A stretch of DNA of 64,000 nucleotides from Jiangella asiatica (GTDB taxonomy: Bacteria; Actinomycetota; Actinomycetes; Jiangellales; Jiangellaceae). The notes beneath the pieces were generated by a model, which searched no databases, had not been told where the DNA came from, and saw only the letters and a list, made by a program, of their open reading frames with translations. Shown one piece after another: positions 8,122 to 17,119 of this stretch. Numbering within the stretch: the first letter of the stretch is position 1; each line of letters begins with the position of its first letter. The translations under genes were made by a program, and so were the position numbers. The stretch is from positions 1 through 64,000 of the forward strand of contig NZ_SMKZ01000008.1 of the NCBI RefSeq assembly GCF_004349065.1, read 5' to 3'.

Positions 8122-9062
8122 GCGCGCACCTCCTCGCGGATCCGCGGATCCATCAGGGCGTAGGTGATGTCGACCAGCAGGGTCGTGAGCAGCACGACGA
8201 CGCTGACGACCACGGTGAAGGCCATCAGGACCGGAAGGTCGCCGGCGAGGGCGGCCTCTACGCCGAGACGCCCGACACCGGGCCAGGCGAACACCCACTC
8301 CACGACGGCGGAGTTGGCGATCAGAACGGCCAGATCGAGCCCGATGACGGCGACGATCGGCAGGATGGCGTTCGGCAGCACGTGTCTGCGCATGATCGCG
8401 AACTCGCCGAGTCCCTTCCCTCGGGTGACCTTGACGTGCTCGCTGCGCAGGACCTCGGCGGTGGTCGTCTGCATGAGCCGGATGAGGCGGCCGAGTGGGC
8501 GCAGGCTGAGGACCAGGATCGGGAGGATGGCGCCGGCGAAGGTGAGCTGGCCGATCGCGGGTACCAGGTGCAACTTGGCCGCGAACAGCGCAATGGCCAT
8601 CAGAGCGATCCAGAAGGCGGGCAGCGACACGCAGGCCAGGGCGAGCAACCGGCTGGAGTAGTCGATCAAGCCGTTCGGGCGAACGGCCGACGCCATCCCG
8701 AGTGGAACGCCGACGGCGATGGCGACGACCATTGCGAGCACGGCCAGCATCAATGACGCGGGAAAGCGCTCGACGAACAGCGCCGTCACGGACCTGCCCG
8801 ACGTGAAGGACTCACCGAGGTCACCCTGGACCAGATCGCCCAGCCAGGTGAGGTAGCGCTCGGGCAGCGGGCGGTCGAGTCCCAGCTCGATCCGCTTCAG
8901 CTCCACATCGCGTTCGTCGATCTGCACGCCGGTGCCGCCGGCGGCCAAAGCCATGCGGGCCGGGTCGGACGGTGCGGCGTTGCCGAGGGCGAAGGCGACC
9001 AGCGTGATGAGGAACAGCAGCGGAACGGCGTGCACGATCCGCTTGAGGATGAGCCGAGTCAT
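8118..9062 (-). CDS. ABC peptide-type permease (DppB-like), system B
   Basis: A 314-residue permease subunit. The ATG at 9062 was chosen over a longer reading because it has GGGAGGTG just upstream and gives the canonical DppB N-terminus (RLILKRIVHAVPLLFLITLVAF). The periplasmic loop has LGLDRPLPERYLTWLGDLV. The cytoplasmic EAA loop is HVKVTRGKGLGEFAIMRRHVLPN and the motif EWVFAWPGVGRLG is near the C-terminus. Six hydrophobic segments are visible. It is coupled by GTGA overlap to the DppC-like gene and follows the binding-protein gene after a 64-base spacer holding a hairpin. Confidence 0.93.
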   Translation of the reverse strand: MTRLILKRIVHAVPLLFLITLVAFALGNAAPSDPARMALAAGGTGVQIDERDVELKRIELGLDRPLPERYLTWLGDLVQGDLGESFTSGRSVTALFVERFPASLMLAVLAMVVAIAVGVPLGMASAVRPNGLIDYSSRLLALACVSLPAFWIALMAIALFAAKLHLVPAIGQLTFAGAILPILVLSLRPLGRLIRLMQTTTAEVLRSEHVKVTRGKGLGEFAIMRRHVLPNAILPIVAVIGLDLAVLIANSAVVEWVFAWPGVGRLGVEAALAGDLPVLMAFTVVVSVVVLLTTLLVDITYALMDPRIREEVRA

Positions 9063-9088
9063 GGTGGCCGCACCTCCCGTGAGGGGCA

Positions 9089-9113
9089 AGGCGCGAGCGA
9101 GAAGCCCGCGCCT
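9089..9113 (-). promoter_or_regulatory. Intercistronic hairpin between binding protein and permease genes
   Basis: A 7-bp GC stem (AGGCGCG with CGCGCCT) around an 11-base loop sits between the binding-protein stop and the permease start. Hairpins in this position often stabilise the upstream message or partly stop transcription, so that the binding protein is made in excess over membrane subunits. The role here is inferred from position only. Confidence 0.4.
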
Positions 9114-9126
9114 CACCGGGTGTGGT

Positions 9127-10668
9127 CTAGCCGATGCCGAGCGCCGGGTCGATCTTGTAGTTCTCGAGGAAGTGCGGTGTGAAGTCGGTGACGTCCGGTG
9201 CGGTCGCCACGATCTGGTTGGGGTTCACCAGGTACACGACCGGCACGTCGGCACCGATGAGCTCCTGGATCTGCCGGAGCAGATCCTCTCGCTCGGCCTC
9301 GTCCAGCGACGTGCGGTACTGCTCGAACAGCGCGTTCACCTCGTCGTTGGAGTAGCGCTCGTTGTTGGTGCTCGACGGTGTGTAGAGCTGGCCGATGGCT
9401 CGGTCGATCTCGCCGAAGGGCGCGACGTTGTACGAGTAGAGCGTGGCGTCGAATTCGTTCTCGGCCATCGCGGTGTTGATGTCGGCGATGCTCTCCAACT
9501 TGACCTCGATACCGATCTCGGTGAGCTGGTCGCGGATGATCGTCGCGAGGGGCTCGAGCTCGGCGCGGGAGGTGTAATACCCGAGAGCGAACGCGAGCCG
9601 GTCGCCGTCCTTCGTCCTGATGCCGTCGGCGCCTTCGACCCACCCGGCGGCGTCGAGCACCTCGCCTGCCTCCGCGAGGTCGAACTCCTGGGTGGCCACC
9701 AGGCCGGTCAGGCCGATGTCCTCGGGCGCGAGGGCGTAGGCCGGCGTGCCGGAGCCGGCCAGGACGCCGTCGACCAATGCTTCGCGGTCGATGGCCAGGG
9801 AGATGGCCTGCCGGACCGCGACGTCGTCGAACGGTGGGCGATTGACGTTGAAGACGAGGTCGTTCTGCCGCCCGAACGGATACTCGTGGATCTGCATCCC
9901 GGCGGCTTCCAGCTGCGGCTTCAACGACGGCAGCATCGCATACGCCATGTCGATGTCGCCGGCTTGCAGCGCCAGGAGCCTGGCGCTGACGTCGGGGATC
10001 ATCTGTACCTCGATCGTCGCCACGGCCGCGGGCGTCCGATGGCCTTCGTAGGCCTCGAGGACGATGGAGGTCTGCTCGACGAACTCCGCGTACCGGTACG
10101 GCCCCGTGTAGACCAGCGAGCCGTCGTCGGCGACCTTCTTGATGGTGAAGTTGAAGGAGGCCAGGTTGTTGCTGAGCGAGCCCACGGGCTCGGGCGTCGT
10201 GATGGTGAGGACTTGGCCGTCGGCGGCGAACGTGGTCCCCGCTGGGATCAGGGTGTCGGTCCCGGGTTGCTCGGTGACCGAGCGTTCCAAGGACCGCTGG
10301 ACGGCCGTGGCGTCGACCTTCTCGCCGTCCCAGAAGGTCACGTCGTCGCGGATGGTCACCTCCAGGGTCAGCGGGTCGACCTGCTCGACAGATTCGGCCA
10401 CCCACGGGACCAGCTCGTTGTCCGGGGTCACCCGCATGAGCGACTCGGCGATCCCGTAGGCCATGAGGGTGTAGCCGGCGAATCCCACGTCGGCGTCGAG
10501 CGCGGTGGGGAACGTGTTCTCGCCTATGGTGAGCGTGCCCTCCGGGCCGGTGGCATCGTCCGGTGCCTCGTTGCTGGCGTCGCTTGCCGAGCAGGCGGTC
10601 AGAGTCGCCACGAGGGCGATGATCGGCGCGAGAGCTGTGGTGCGCCGCCGTGCGCGTTGCTGTCTCAC
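9127..10668 (-). CDS. Peptide-type ABC substrate-binding lipoprotein, system B
   Basis: A 513-residue family-5 solute-binding protein (DppA/OppA/NikA type). An Arg-rich signal peptide ends in the lipobox LTAC, with Cys26 as the lipid-anchored residue. A low-complexity linker follows. Family marks include LVPWVAESVEQVDPLTLEVTIRDDVTFWDGEKVDA in the N-terminal lobe and RQNDLVFNVNRPPFDDVAVRQAISLAIDRE at about 240-270. The GTG at 10668 has GAGG eight bases before it. As first gene of the A-B-C transport run it sets substrate choice for system B. The substrate cannot be read from sequence, but neighbouring genes point to an amino-acid or short-peptide derivative. Confidence 0.92.
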   Translation of the reverse strand: MRQQRARRRTTALAPIIALVATLTACSASDASNEAPDDATGPEGTLTIGENTFPTALDADVGFAGYTLMAYGIAESLMRVTPDNELVPWVAESVEQVDPLTLEVTIRDDVTFWDGEKVDATAVQRSLERSVTEQPGTDTLIPAGTTFAADGQVLTITTPEPVGSLSNNLASFNFTIKKVADDGSLVYTGPYRYAEFVEQTSIVLEAYEGHRTPAAVATIEVQMIPDVSARLLALQAGDIDMAYAMLPSLKPQLEAAGMQIHEYPFGRQNDLVFNVNRPPFDDVAVRQAISLAIDREALVDGVLAGSGTPAYALAPEDIGLTGLVATQEFDLAEAGEVLDAAGWVEGADGIRTKDGDRLAFALGYYTSRAELEPLATIIRDQLTEIGIEVKLESIADINTAMAENEFDATLYSYNVAPFGEIDRAIGQLYTPSSTNNERYSNDEVNALFEQYRTSLDEAEREDLLRQIQELIGADVPVVYLVNPNQIVATAPDVTDFTPHFLENYKIDPALGIG

Positions 10669-10734
10669 TTGCGTGCCTCGCTTTCGTGAGATGTGAGGTC
10701 GCTGAGCGCGGCCGGCCAGTCGTGGAGTGGCCCG

Positions 10735-11961
10735 CTACGCAGGGCGAGTGCGGGAGAGCAGGACGTCGAACTCCGCACTCGCCGTGCTGTACTCGAGATC
10801 TCGCTCGAACGGTCCGCCGTGCGTGAATCGTTCGGCACTGAACGGGCGCAGGTCGACGGTGCGTGGTGCCCCGTCGACGACCCACTCGGCGACGGCGCGG
10901 CCCAGCGCCGGTGCGCCCTTGAAGCCTCGGCCGTTGCAGCCGGCGATGTAGTGGAGTCCGGTGAGCTCGGGGTGCCGGTCCACGATCATCGCCCGGTCCG
11001 GGGTCAGCGTGACCGGCCCGGCCCAGCCGGGGCCGCGGCGAGCGGCGGCGGCCGCCGGCAGCCGCGCGACGAGGCGTTCGCCGGCACGCTCGCCGTAGGA
11101 GTCGTCGCCGCTCTCGTCGAAGTGGTCGAGATCGTCGACGGCCTGTCGGTGGTCAGCGGACAGACCGGCGATGAACCGGCGGCCTACGCCGTCCCAGGTG
11201 AAGTAGCTGCCGTGGATTTGGTCCGAGACATTGACGAACGTCGCCGAGCTCGGCACGTCCGGCCAGGCGAACTGCGCCAGTTGGGTGCGAGCGAGGGCCA
11301 CCGGAGGCCGGACTCCCACCTCCTTCAGCAGGTCCAGGTTCCAGCCGGCCGCCGCCAGGACGACGACTGGAGCGGCGATGATGCCGCGGTCCGTCCTGAC
11401 TCCGCTGACGCGTCCACCCGTGACCTCGATCCCTCGGACCGGCGTGCGGGCGTGGAGGCGAGCACCCAGCTGTTCGGCGCGGCGCACGAAGCCCTCCGCG
11501 GCCTCGGTGGCGGACGCGTTTCCGGCGACCGCCTGATAGATCCCGAAGGCGACGTCGGAGGTGTCGAGGTACGGCGCGAGCTCGGCCACCCCCGCCTGGT
11601 CGAGGATGTCGACGTCGACACCCCACGAGCGGAGCAGCTCGGCGTGCAGACGTGCCTTGGCTTCCTGATCGGAGGTTCCAACGCGCAGGTAGCCCTTCTG
11701 CTCGAACCCGCAGGAGCCGTGGCCGACGATCTCGTCCCAGTGCAGGTAGTAGCGCAGGCTCGCCAGGGTGATGCGCGCCTCGGGCCAGGATGTCTCGACG
11801 ACCTGGACGAACGCCGCCGTCTTGCCGGTGGCGCCGGAGCACAGGGCGTCGCGCTCGCAGAGGACGACCCGTTTCAATCCGCGGGCGGCCAGGTGGAACG
11901 CTATGCTCGCGCCGGTGATCCCGCCGCCGACGACGACGGCGTCCGCGGTTTCGGCTGCCAT
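10735..11961 (-). CDS. FAD-dependent amine oxidoreductase (DAO/sarcosine-oxidase-beta type)
   Basis: A 408-residue flavoprotein of the D-amino-acid oxidase family. The dinucleotide-binding motif VVVGGGITGASIAFHLAARG starts at residue 9. A conserved C-terminal motif HYIAGCNGRGFKGAPALGRAVAE binds FAD. It resembles SoxB/DadA-like enzymes that oxidise N-methyl or secondary amino acids to an imine and aldehyde, or D-amino acids to keto acids. The ATG at 11961 follows GGGAGAATGAC and lies 16 bases after the preceding gene. No covalent-flavin cysteine was identified, unlike the oxidase at 22105-23343. It sits between the transporter and the PLP genes, consistent with a step after uptake. Confidence 0.87.
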   Translation of the reverse strand: MAAETADAVVVGGGITGASIAFHLAARGLKRVVLCERDALCSGATGKTAAFVQVVETSWPEARITLASLRYYLHWDEIVGHGSCGFEQKGYLRVGTSDQEAKARLHAELLRSWGVDVDILDQAGVAELAPYLDTSDVAFGIYQAVAGNASATEAAEGFVRRAEQLGARLHARTPVRGIEVTGGRVSGVRTDRGIIAAPVVVLAAAGWNLDLLKEVGVRPPVALARTQLAQFAWPDVPSSATFVNVSDQIHGSYFTWDGVGRRFIAGLSADHRQAVDDLDHFDESGDDSYGERAGERLVARLPAAAAARRGPGWAGPVTLTPDRAMIVDRHPELTGLHYIAGCNGRGFKGAPALGRAVAEWVVDGAPRTVDLRPFSAERFTHGGPFERDLEYSTASAEFDVLLSRTRPA

Positions 11962-11977
11962 GTCATTCTCCCGTGCA

Positions 11978-12448
11978 TCAGTGCTGGTGAGCCGGCACGC
12001 CGGTGGCGGCAAACTCGTGGACCGCCTCGGCGTGCACGTGCAGCAGGCGTGCCAGCATGCCACCGCCCCGGTTGTAGTCGAGGGTCGGCGCGGCAGGCTC
12101 GGGGTCGTCGTTGCTCGCGCCGAGGGCAGGGGGATCGGGCAGCTCGAAGAGCACCCGGCCCTGGTCGGGCGGATTCCGGTCGTCTCCGTCCGGCGTCACC
12201 GGGGTCTGCAAACCGCGCAATTTCGGCCAAAGGGCCCGGGCGGCCGCCGTCGACTCGAACTCGAGCATCAACACCATCGTGTCGGGAAGCAGCTCGCCGG
12301 CAGACTCCCGCAGCACCGCGCCGCCCAGATACCCAGGATGGCCGTCGAGCTCGCCCAGCCAGTTGGACAGCCGGATGAGCGCTTCGTCGGCACGCCCCGG
12401 CGCCGGAACCAGCATGAACAGGTCTCGTCGTTTCGTCATGTCGAGCAC
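11978..12448 (-). CDS. Small protein, predicted alpha+beta barrel fold, function unknown
   Basis: 156 residues. I do not recognise a named family. The first ~80 residues follow a beta-alpha-beta pattern (DLFMLVPAPGR, a helix, then PDTMVLMLEFE) like dimeric alpha+beta barrel proteins of the EthD/antibiotic-monooxygenase type. A histidine-rich end (LLHVHAEAVHEF) and an acidic linker (SNDDPEPAAPTLDYN) follow. The GTG at 12448 is preceded by GGAG at a good distance; ATG 12439 is the alternative. It begins a transcription unit, since an AT-rich candidate operator lies just upstream. The product probably serves the same pathway as the FAD enzyme 16 bases downstream. Confidence 0.7.
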   Translation of the reverse strand: MLDMTKRRDLFMLVPAPGRADEALIRLSNWLGELDGHPGYLGGAVLRESAGELLPDTMVLMLEFESTAAARALWPKLRGLQTPVTPDGDDRNPPDQGRVLFELPDPPALGASNDDPEPAAPTLDYNRGGGMLARLLHVHAEAVHEFAATGVPAHQH

Positions 12449-12459
12449 CGCCTACTCCG

Positions 12460-12472
12460 AGTTAATTGATAC
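12460..12472 (-). promoter_or_regulatory. AT-rich candidate operator, site 1 of 5
   Basis: On the minus strand this reads GTATCAATTAACT and aligns with four other sites in system B (pattern TTATCRATNATYG). It lies between the stop of the threonine-synthase-like gene and the start of the small protein gene. A second AT-rich patch (CTATCGATTTC) follows at 12480-12490. Confidence 0.5.
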
Positions 12473-12499
12473 TAGGGCACTATCGATTTCTGTCGAATA

Positions 12500-13648
12500 T
12501 CAGCCTGAAAACATTTCGCCCATTTCGGCATCCGGCCAGGCGCTCTTGAGGCCGCTGCCGGTCAGCACCACAACCGTGTCGTTGGTGGCGGTGTTCGACC
12601 CGGCCAGCCGCCGGAAGCCCGCGACTGCGACGGCACTGGTCGGTTCCACGTAGTGGCCGAGTCGGCCGAGATCACGCAGGGCGGCCGCGATCTCGTGTTC
12701 GGTCACGGTGAGGACGTCGCCGTGGGACTCGCGGATGGCCCGAAGCAGCTGGCCGCCGTACAAGGGACGCACCGCGGCCACGCCCTCGGCGATGGTCGGG
12801 CCGTGGTCGAGCGCGGTGACCTCGTCGCGCCCCGATGACCAGGCAGCGGACAGCGCCGAACGCGTCTGGGCCTGCACGGCGATCAGGCGTGGGAGCCGAT
12901 CGATGGAGCCGCCTGATCGCAGCGCCCGGAAGGCGTGTGCGAGTGCCAGGACCAGGCTCCCGTGGCCGGCTGGTACGACGACGACGGCGGGTGCGGCGTG
13001 CCCGAGGTCCTCCCAGAGCTCGAAGCCGAGCGTGGACACGCCGGCGATGAACGCGGGCATCCTGTTGTGACTGGCGTAGAAGGGTGCGCCGTCGGCGGCC
13101 GCCGCGTCGCGCATGGCCGCGGCGCGGTCGCCGCCGATGGGGCGCAGTTCCGCACCGTAGCCGCGGATCTGCGCGAGCTTGCCGGACGAGTTGCTGGCGG
13201 GCACGTAGACGACGCACCGCATGCCGGCCGCCGCGGCGTAGGCCGCGAGGGAGGCGCCCGCGTTGCCCGACGAGTCGTCCATCACCTCGGTGACGCCAAC
13301 GTGGTGCAGGAGCGACACGACAACGGCCGAGCCGCGGTCCTTGTAACTCCCGGTGGGCAGTGCGTACTCCGCCTTGAGCAGCGCATCGGCGCCGTCGATG
13401 CGGACCGGCACGAGGGGAGTGCGGGCCTCGCCCAGCCGGACCCGCCCCGCGGCGGGCACCCGGGGGAGTGCAGCGGCGTAGCGCCAGGGACCGGTCTCGA
13501 GCGTGTCCACGTGCTCGCTGGTGAGAGGGGCGGGCGGGGCGAGTTCCAACAGCCCTCCGCAGATGCACGACACCACAAGGCGCTCGTGTTCGTATCGGGC
13601 GCCGCACACAGTGCACGCCACCGGCGGGCTGGTCGCAGCCGGGCTCAT
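12500..13648 (-). CDS. Threonine-synthase-like PLP enzyme with zinc ribbon
   Basis: A 382-residue fold-type II PLP enzyme. The N-terminus has a four-cysteine zinc ribbon (Cys12, Cys15, Cys28, Cys30: CTVCG and CICGG), as in actinobacterial/plant-type threonine synthases. The probable Schiff-base lysine is Lys103 in TGSYKDRGS, followed by DSSGNAGASLAAYAA. The C-terminal VVLTGSGLKSAWP is the phosphate-side loop. Threonine synthases convert phosphohomoserine to threonine, but relatives in catabolic clusters eliminate or replace beta/gamma substituents. This copy sits among transport and oxidase genes and not with hom/thrB, so a catabolic role is more likely. The ATG at 13648 overlaps the stop of the upstream PLP gene (ATGA), so two related PLP enzymes are translationally coupled. 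Confidence 0.87.
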   Translation of the reverse strand: MSPAATSPPVACTVCGARYEHERLVVSCICGGLLELAPPAPLTSEHVDTLETGPWRYAAALPRVPAAGRVRLGEARTPLVPVRIDGADALLKAEYALPTGSYKDRGSAVVVSLLHHVGVTEVMDDSSGNAGASLAAYAAAAGMRCVVYVPASNSSGKLAQIRGYGAELRPIGGDRAAAMRDAAAADGAPFYASHNRMPAFIAGVSTLGFELWEDLGHAAPAVVVVPAGHGSLVLALAHAFRALRSGGSIDRLPRLIAVQAQTRSALSAAWSSGRDEVTALDHGPTIAEGVAAVRPLYGGQLLRAIRESHGDVLTVTEHEIAAALRDLGRLGHYVEPTSAVAVAGFRRLAGSNTATNDTVVVLTGSGLKSAWPDAEMGEMFSG

Positions 13649-14949
13649 GTCGCGATGCCTTTCGTCTTCAGGTGCTCGCGAACCGAGGCCCAGTCCGGGG
13701 CCGAGATCGTGATCTCGCGCGGGTGCTCCTCGTGGTCCTTGAAACCGCTGGACGTGGAGACGAAGACCACGGGTCCGTCGTCGGCCCAGTCTCCGCGGCG
13801 GGCGCCGGTGAAAAGTTGCCGCAAGGCTGCCAGTCCTGCCCCGCTGGACAGTTCGTGCCAGAAGCCGGCCCGGCGCTGAGCCTGGTGGGCCTCTTCCAGC
13901 TCATCCTCGGTCAACAGGATGGCGGTGCCGCCGCTGTCGCGTATCGCCACGACTCCGCGGTACCCGCTGGTCGTCGATCCGATGGAGAACGCGCGTGTGG
14001 GGTTCGTGGGAACGTGCGTAGCGTCCGATCCCTCCCGCAAGGCCTTGTGCAGTGGCCCGCGAGCTGCCGGCTCGCACGCCACCATCCGCGGCAGCCGGGA
14101 CGTCACCCCGATCGCCTGCAGTTCGACGAACCCCTTCCAGATGCCGTACAGCGCCTCGGCGTATCCGGTCGGGACCAGCACGGCGGACGGTACCCGCCGG
14201 CCGAGCTGACCGAAGATCTCGAACGCGATGGTCTTGTAGCCCTCCGGCCCGAACGGGTGGCCGGTATGGGTGATGGTCAGATTGCTCACGGGGTGGAAGC
14301 CGAGCTTGTCGACGATGTCGCGGACCACTGGCCAGCGATCGTCGCGGTCGACGGCGACGACGGCCGCGCCGTAGGAGTCGACGAAGCGCTGGCCGACATC
14401 GGGTCCGCCGGCGGTCGCCACCACGATGCACGGTAGTCCGGCGGCTGCGGCATGGGCTGCCGCCGACGCGCCGTGGTTCCCGGGGGAGGCAACGACCACG
14501 CCCGGAGCTCCGGTGAGGACCGCGGCGCTGACCGCGCACGTGTTGAGGCGGTCCTTGTGGCTCCAGGTCGGGTTGCGGGTCTCGTCCTTCATGTACAGCT
14601 CGCCGTCGAACCTCGCGAACCGGGCCAGTTCCGGTACGGGCACGAGCGGTGTCCCGCCCACGCCGAGATCGAGTCCGGGGGCGAGCGGCGGCAGCACCGG
14701 TGCCCACCGGTGGAGTCCGGGCAAGGCGGGCTGGTCGAACAGCGTCGGATCGACACGTTGGAGGTCGTACGCGATCTCCAACGGGTACTGGACCTCCGTG
14801 CCGCTGGAGCGTGGACAGCCCTCGGTCAGCGGCGGCCACAACGGATAGGTGATGGTGGCATCGCGCACCGAGCGCTGGGCCACAGCCAGCGACGCCGCGC
14901 CGGACGCGTCGTCGGGTCCAGTGGTCTGCGGTGCAACCGAAACACTCAC
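13645..14949 (-). CDS. Threonine-synthase-like PLP enzyme, system B paralogue
   Basis: 434 residues, closely related along its length to the enzyme at 4183-5478 (shared TYPLWPPL..GCPRSS, NPTWSHKDRLN and THTGHPFGPEGYKTIA). The probable PLP lysine is Lys132, and SPGNHGAS replaces SSGNHGAS. The C-terminal loop is STSSGFKDH. The GTG at 14949 has AGGAGACC upstream. It is the first gene of the run 14949 to 12500 and lies behind candidate operator site 2. As a fold-type II enzyme it should act on the C-beta or C-gamma of an amino acid. Its pairing with a zinc-ribbon relative suggests two successive or heteromeric steps; this is inference. Confidence 0.87.
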   Translation of the reverse strand: MSVSVAPQTTGPDDASGAASLAVAQRSVRDATITYPLWPPLTEGCPRSSGTEVQYPLEIAYDLQRVDPTLFDQPALPGLHRWAPVLPPLAPGLDLGVGGTPLVPVPELARFARFDGELYMKDETRNPTWSHKDRLNTCAVSAAVLTGAPGVVVASPGNHGASAAAHAAAAGLPCIVVATAGGPDVGQRFVDSYGAAVVAVDRDDRWPVVRDIVDKLGFHPVSNLTITHTGHPFGPEGYKTIAFEIFGQLGRRVPSAVLVPTGYAEALYGIWKGFVELQAIGVTSRLPRMVACEPAARGPLHKALREGSDATHVPTNPTRAFSIGSTTSGYRGVVAIRDSGGTAILLTEDELEEAHQAQRRAGFWHELSSGAGLAALRQLFTGARRGDWADDGPVVFVSTSSGFKDHEEHPREITISAPDWASVREHLKTKGIAT

Positions 14950-14987
14950 GTGAGGTCTCCTCTTCAGCGAGGCATAGCGATAATTGA

Positions 14988-15000
14988 CGAATATCGATAA
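14988..15000 (-). promoter_or_regulatory. AT-rich candidate operator, site 2 of 5
   Basis: TTATCGATATTCG on the minus strand, including the palindrome TATCGATA, 39-51 bases upstream of the GTG of the PLP gene at 14949. A second GATAAT lies at 14979-14984. The surrounding DNA is GC-rich, so the AT-rich block stands out. Confidence 0.55.
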
Positions 15001-15039
15001 TCATGGTCGAGCGCGCAGGCGTCGCGGCCCGTCGGTCGG

Positions 15040-16077
15040 TCAGGTCACATCGGGAAAATGACAGGCGGTCCAGTGCCGGGTCGCGAGCTCGACCAACGGC
15101 GGCTCCACCTCGGCGCAGACCTCCTGTGCCTTCCAGCACCGGGTGCGGAACCGGCAGCCGCTGGGCGGTGACATCGGGCTGGGAACGTCGCCGTGGAGAA
15201 TGATCTGCTCGCGGTGTTGCTCCACCACCGGGTCGGGGACCGGCACCGCGGACAACAAGGCCTGGGTGTAGGGATGCAGCGCGTGGGCGTACAGGTCGTC
15301 GCGGTCGGCCAGCTCGACGATCTTGCCGAGGTACATGACGGCGACGCGGTCGCTGACGTGCCGGACGACGGCGAGGTCGTGCGCGATGAACAGGAAGGCG
15401 AGGCCGTACGCCGCGCGGAGGTCGGCGAGCAGGTTCACCACCTGCGCCTGGATCGAGACGTCCAGAGCCGAGATCGGCTCGTCGGCCACGATGACTTCGG
15501 GCTCTACCGCCAGCGCACGTGCGATGCCGATGCGCTGGCGCTGGCCGCCGGAGAACTCGTGCGGATAGCGCGAGACCGATGCCGGGTCCAGGCCCACTGT
15601 CCGCAGCAGCTCGGCGACCCGGACCGGCCGCTCGTCCTTCGCCACCAGCCGGTGTACGCCCAGCGGCTCGCCGACGAGCTGCCCGATGGTCATGCGCGGG
15701 TTCAGCGACGCGAACGGATCCTGAAAGATCATCTGCACGCGCCGGCGAACCCGGCGCAATTCCGTCCCTCGCAGCCGCGAGATGTCGGTGCCGTCGAGCC
15801 GGATCGACCCGGCAGTAGGCCGTTCCAGCCGCGCCACCGCCCTGCCGGTGGTGGACTTCCCGCAGCCGGACTCGCCGACCAGGCCGAGCACCTCGCCGCG
15901 GTGGAGGCTGAAGCTCAGGCCGTCGACGGCGCGCACCGCCGCGACCTGGTGGTCGAACAGGATGCCGGCCCGAACCGGGAAGTGCACCTGGAGATCGGTC
16001 ACCTCGATCAGGGGCGGCTGGGGCGCCGGCGTCGCGGCGCTCGAATGGGGAGTCGCGTGGGCCGAGGTCTGCGTCAT
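15040..16077 (-). CDS. Peptide-type ABC importer ATPase (DppF-like), system B
   Basis: A 345-residue nucleotide-binding subunit. An N-terminal extension of ~25 residues precedes [13 protein letters not shown]. Walker A is [13 protein letters not shown], the Q-loop is [13 protein letters not shown], the signature is FSGGQRQR, Walker B is VIVADEPIS and the switch is IAHDLAVV. The C-terminal Opp-type cysteine region is [16 protein letters not shown]. The ATG at 16077 overlaps the stop of the DppD-like gene (ATGA). With its partner it would power the permeases encoded about 6 kb downstream on the same strand. No other permeases lie between, which supports one importer with a split gene order. Confidence 0.94.
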   Translation of the reverse strand: MTQTSAHATPHSSAATPAPQPPLIEVTDLQVHFPVRAGILFDHQVAAVRAVDGLSFSLHRGEVLGLVGESGCGKSTTGRAVARLERPTAGSIRLDGTDISRLRGTELRRVRRRVQMIFQDPFASLNPRMTIGQLVGEPLGVHRLVAKDERPVRVAELLRTVGLDPASVSRYPHEFSGGQRQRIGIARALAVEPEVIVADEPISALDVSIQAQVVNLLADLRAAYGLAFLFIAHDLAVVRHVSDRVAVMYLGKIVELADRDDLYAHALHPYTQALLSAVPVPDPVVEQHREQIILHGDVPSPMSPPSGCRFRTRCWKAQEVCAEVEPPLVELATRHWTACHFPDVT

Positions 16078-17099
16078 GGTTGCCCCGCCGTCGTCGTGGC
16101 GTCGGCGAGCCAGCCATCCGGCTGGGTCGCCCAGCAGCGCACTTCGTGGCCGTCTTCGGCGATGGTGTGCCGTGGCGCCGACACCAGCCCGGGCTCGCTC
16201 GCGCCACAGATCTCCTGGCGATGACCGCACCGTGGCTCGAATCGGCAGCCGGCGGCGCCGTCGGCTAGGTCGGGTGGAGCGCCGTCGATCGGGGTGAGCC
16301 GGTCGGCACGCGGATGATCCAGGCGGGGCAGCGACCGCAGCAGCCCCCAGGTGTACGGCATGCGCGGGTTCGCGAAGAGCTCCTGTGTGGTCGCCTTCTC
16401 GACGATCCGGCCGCCGTACATGACGTGGATGCGCTGCGTCATGCCGGCGACGACACCGAGGTCGTGCGTGATGAGGATGAGCGCTGTCCCCAGGTCGCTC
16501 GCCAGGGCGCGCAGCAGCGAGAGGATCTGCGCCTGGATGGTGACGTCCAGCGCCGTGGTGGGTTCGTCGGCGATGATCAGCTTCGGCTGGCACGACAGGG
16601 CCATGGCGATAACGATGCGCTGACGCATCCCGCCGGACAGCTGGTGCGCGAACGCGTCCACTCGGGTCGTAGGGCTTGGAATTCCGACCATCTCCAGCAG
16701 CTCGATGACCCGGAGCCGAGCCCGGCGCCTGCTGAGGTGGAGCTTGCACTCGAGCAGCTCGGCGATCTGGCGGCCGACCGGCATGATCGGGTTCAGGCTC
16801 GTCATCGGATCCTGGAAGATCATGGCGACCTCGCGCCCCCGGATCCGCCGGATCTCGCGCTCGCCGAGAGCGAGAAGATCGCGGCCGTCGAGACGGATGG
16901 AGCCGCCTGCGATCCGGGCCGATGCGGGCAGCAGCCGCAGCAGTGACAGCGCGGTGACCGACTTTCCGCAGCCGGACTCGCCGACCAGGCCGAGCGCCTC
17001 GCCGCGGCTCACCGTGAAGCTCACCCCGTCGACAGCGGCGACGGTGCCGTTCTTGCCGGTGAACTCGGTCCTGAGGTCCGATACCTCGAGCAATGCCAT
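16074..17099 (-). CDS. Peptide-type ABC importer ATPase (DppD-like), system B
   Basis: 341 residues. Walker [14 protein letters not shown] starts at about residue 38, the Q-loop is [13 protein letters not shown], the signature is LSGGMRQR, Walker B is [12 protein letters not shown] and the switch is ITHDLGVV. The C-terminal cysteine motif is [15 protein letters not shown]. The ATG at 17099 has GGAGGTCGCC directly before it and lies 20 bases after the aldehyde dehydrogenase stop. Unlike systems A and C, system B keeps the two ATPases as separate genes. Confidence 0.94.
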   Translation of the reverse strand: MALLEVSDLRTEFTGKNGTVAAVDGVSFTVSRGEALGLVGESGCGKSVTALSLLRLLPASARIAGGSIRLDGRDLLALGEREIRRIRGREVAMIFQDPMTSLNPIMPVGRQIAELLECKLHLSRRRARLRVIELLEMVGIPSPTTRVDAFAHQLSGGMRQRIVIAMALSCQPKLIIADEPTTALDVTIQAQILSLLRALASDLGTALILITHDLGVVAGMTQRIHVMYGGRIVEKATTQELFANPRMPYTWGLLRSLPRLDHPRADRLTPIDGAPPDLADGAAGCRFEPRCGHRQEICGASEPGLVSAPRHTIAEDGHEVRCWATQPDGWLADATTTAGQP

Positions 17100-17119
17100 G
17101 GCGACCTCCGCCCGTTCGG

